From the NCBI RefSeq assembly GCF_000876205.1, contig NZ_AWTT01000016.1, positions 1-38,093 on the forward strand: a DNA stretch of 38,093 nucleotides, in the 5' to 3' direction. The position numbers and the translations under genes are program-made. Below the pieces are notes generated by a model. It saw only the letters and a list, made by a program, of their open reading frames with translations. It made no database searches and had not been told where the DNA came from. This document shows positions 38,041 to 38,093 of the stretch, piece after piece; positions within the stretch are counted from its first letter, which is position 1; every line of letters begins with the position of its first letter. This stretch comes from Paucilactobacillus wasatchensis (GTDB lineage Bacteria > Bacillota > Bacilli > Lactobacillales > Lactobacillaceae).

Positions 38041-38062
38041 TTTTCAGCAAAGCCAATAAAGG

Positions 38063-38093
38063 CTCTACCATATCTGAAATTAGATATGTAGAG
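38063..38093 (+). terminator. Hairpin after the tRNA, likely terminator cut by the window end
   Basis: CTCTACCATATCT and AGATATGTAGAG pair with one bulged C around a GAAATT loop. The T-run, if present, would lie just beyond the last base. Confidence 0.55.

Overview
The window comes from the chromosome of a low-GC Gram-positive bacterium, almost certainly a member of Lactobacillaceae. The evidence is AT-rich coding sequence with many TTG and GTG starts after strong GGAGG sites, a cytochrome bd cluster sitting beside prenyl-quinone genes, a CamS lipoprotein, and a pcrA-ligA-camS / gatCAB-dgkB-rlmD order typical of Firmicutes. There is no phage, plasmid or transposase gene. Nearly all genes are housekeeping or core metabolic.

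Layout. 1-1483: tail of a hairpin repeat, then an amino-acid permease (minus). 1722-2738: lipoate-protein ligase. 2792-11093: respiration block, with cydA-cydB-cydD-cydC (plus), a polyprenyl diphosphate synthase (minus) and a divergent menA. These supply the bd quinol oxidase, its assembly ABC exporter and the last steps of menaquinone assembly. Haem synthesis and the rest of menaquinone synthesis are not visible, which fits a respiration that depends on supplied cofactors. 11212-13627: GH73 glucosaminidase, xpt and a PurK-like ATP-grasp protein. 13782-27408: pcrA, ligA, camS, then an intruding catabolite-controlled alcohol dehydrogenase with its own promoter and terminator, then gatCAB, dgkB and rlmD. 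27573-29075: glutamate-cysteine ligase. 29161-33263: gluconate module, with gntK and gntP on the minus strand and a divergent RpiR-family regulator. 33631-37352: a GH25-like membrane protein lacking the catalytic acids, a small DUF4828-like protein (minus), a Gfo/Idh/MocA oxidoreductase and a DEAD-box helicase. 37968-38040: tRNA-Arg(CCT).

The most unusual feature is a family of about 110-119-bp intergenic elements that fold into long imperfect hairpins. I count ten full copies, one cut by the window edge, four half copies and one possible divergent relative. All begin with GTG or GCG and end with CAC. Their stems differ in sequence from copy to copy, yet the two arms change together. Short bulge and internal-loop motifs stay nearly constant: CAG-N4-Y-TA on one arm, and CG-N-TA-AG-N4-Y-GTRG on the other when read from its own end. 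That is the signature of a conserved folded nucleic acid rather than a conserved linear sequence. At most loci the element abuts or overlaps the stop codon of the upstream gene. It seems to supply the stop codon of rpiR, and may supply those of pcrA and camS. Two loci show extra amplification of one arm only, and one shows a four-copy array next to the tRNA.

Limits: function calls rest on motif recognition by eye. Promoters, operators and folds were not computed, and no database was searched.
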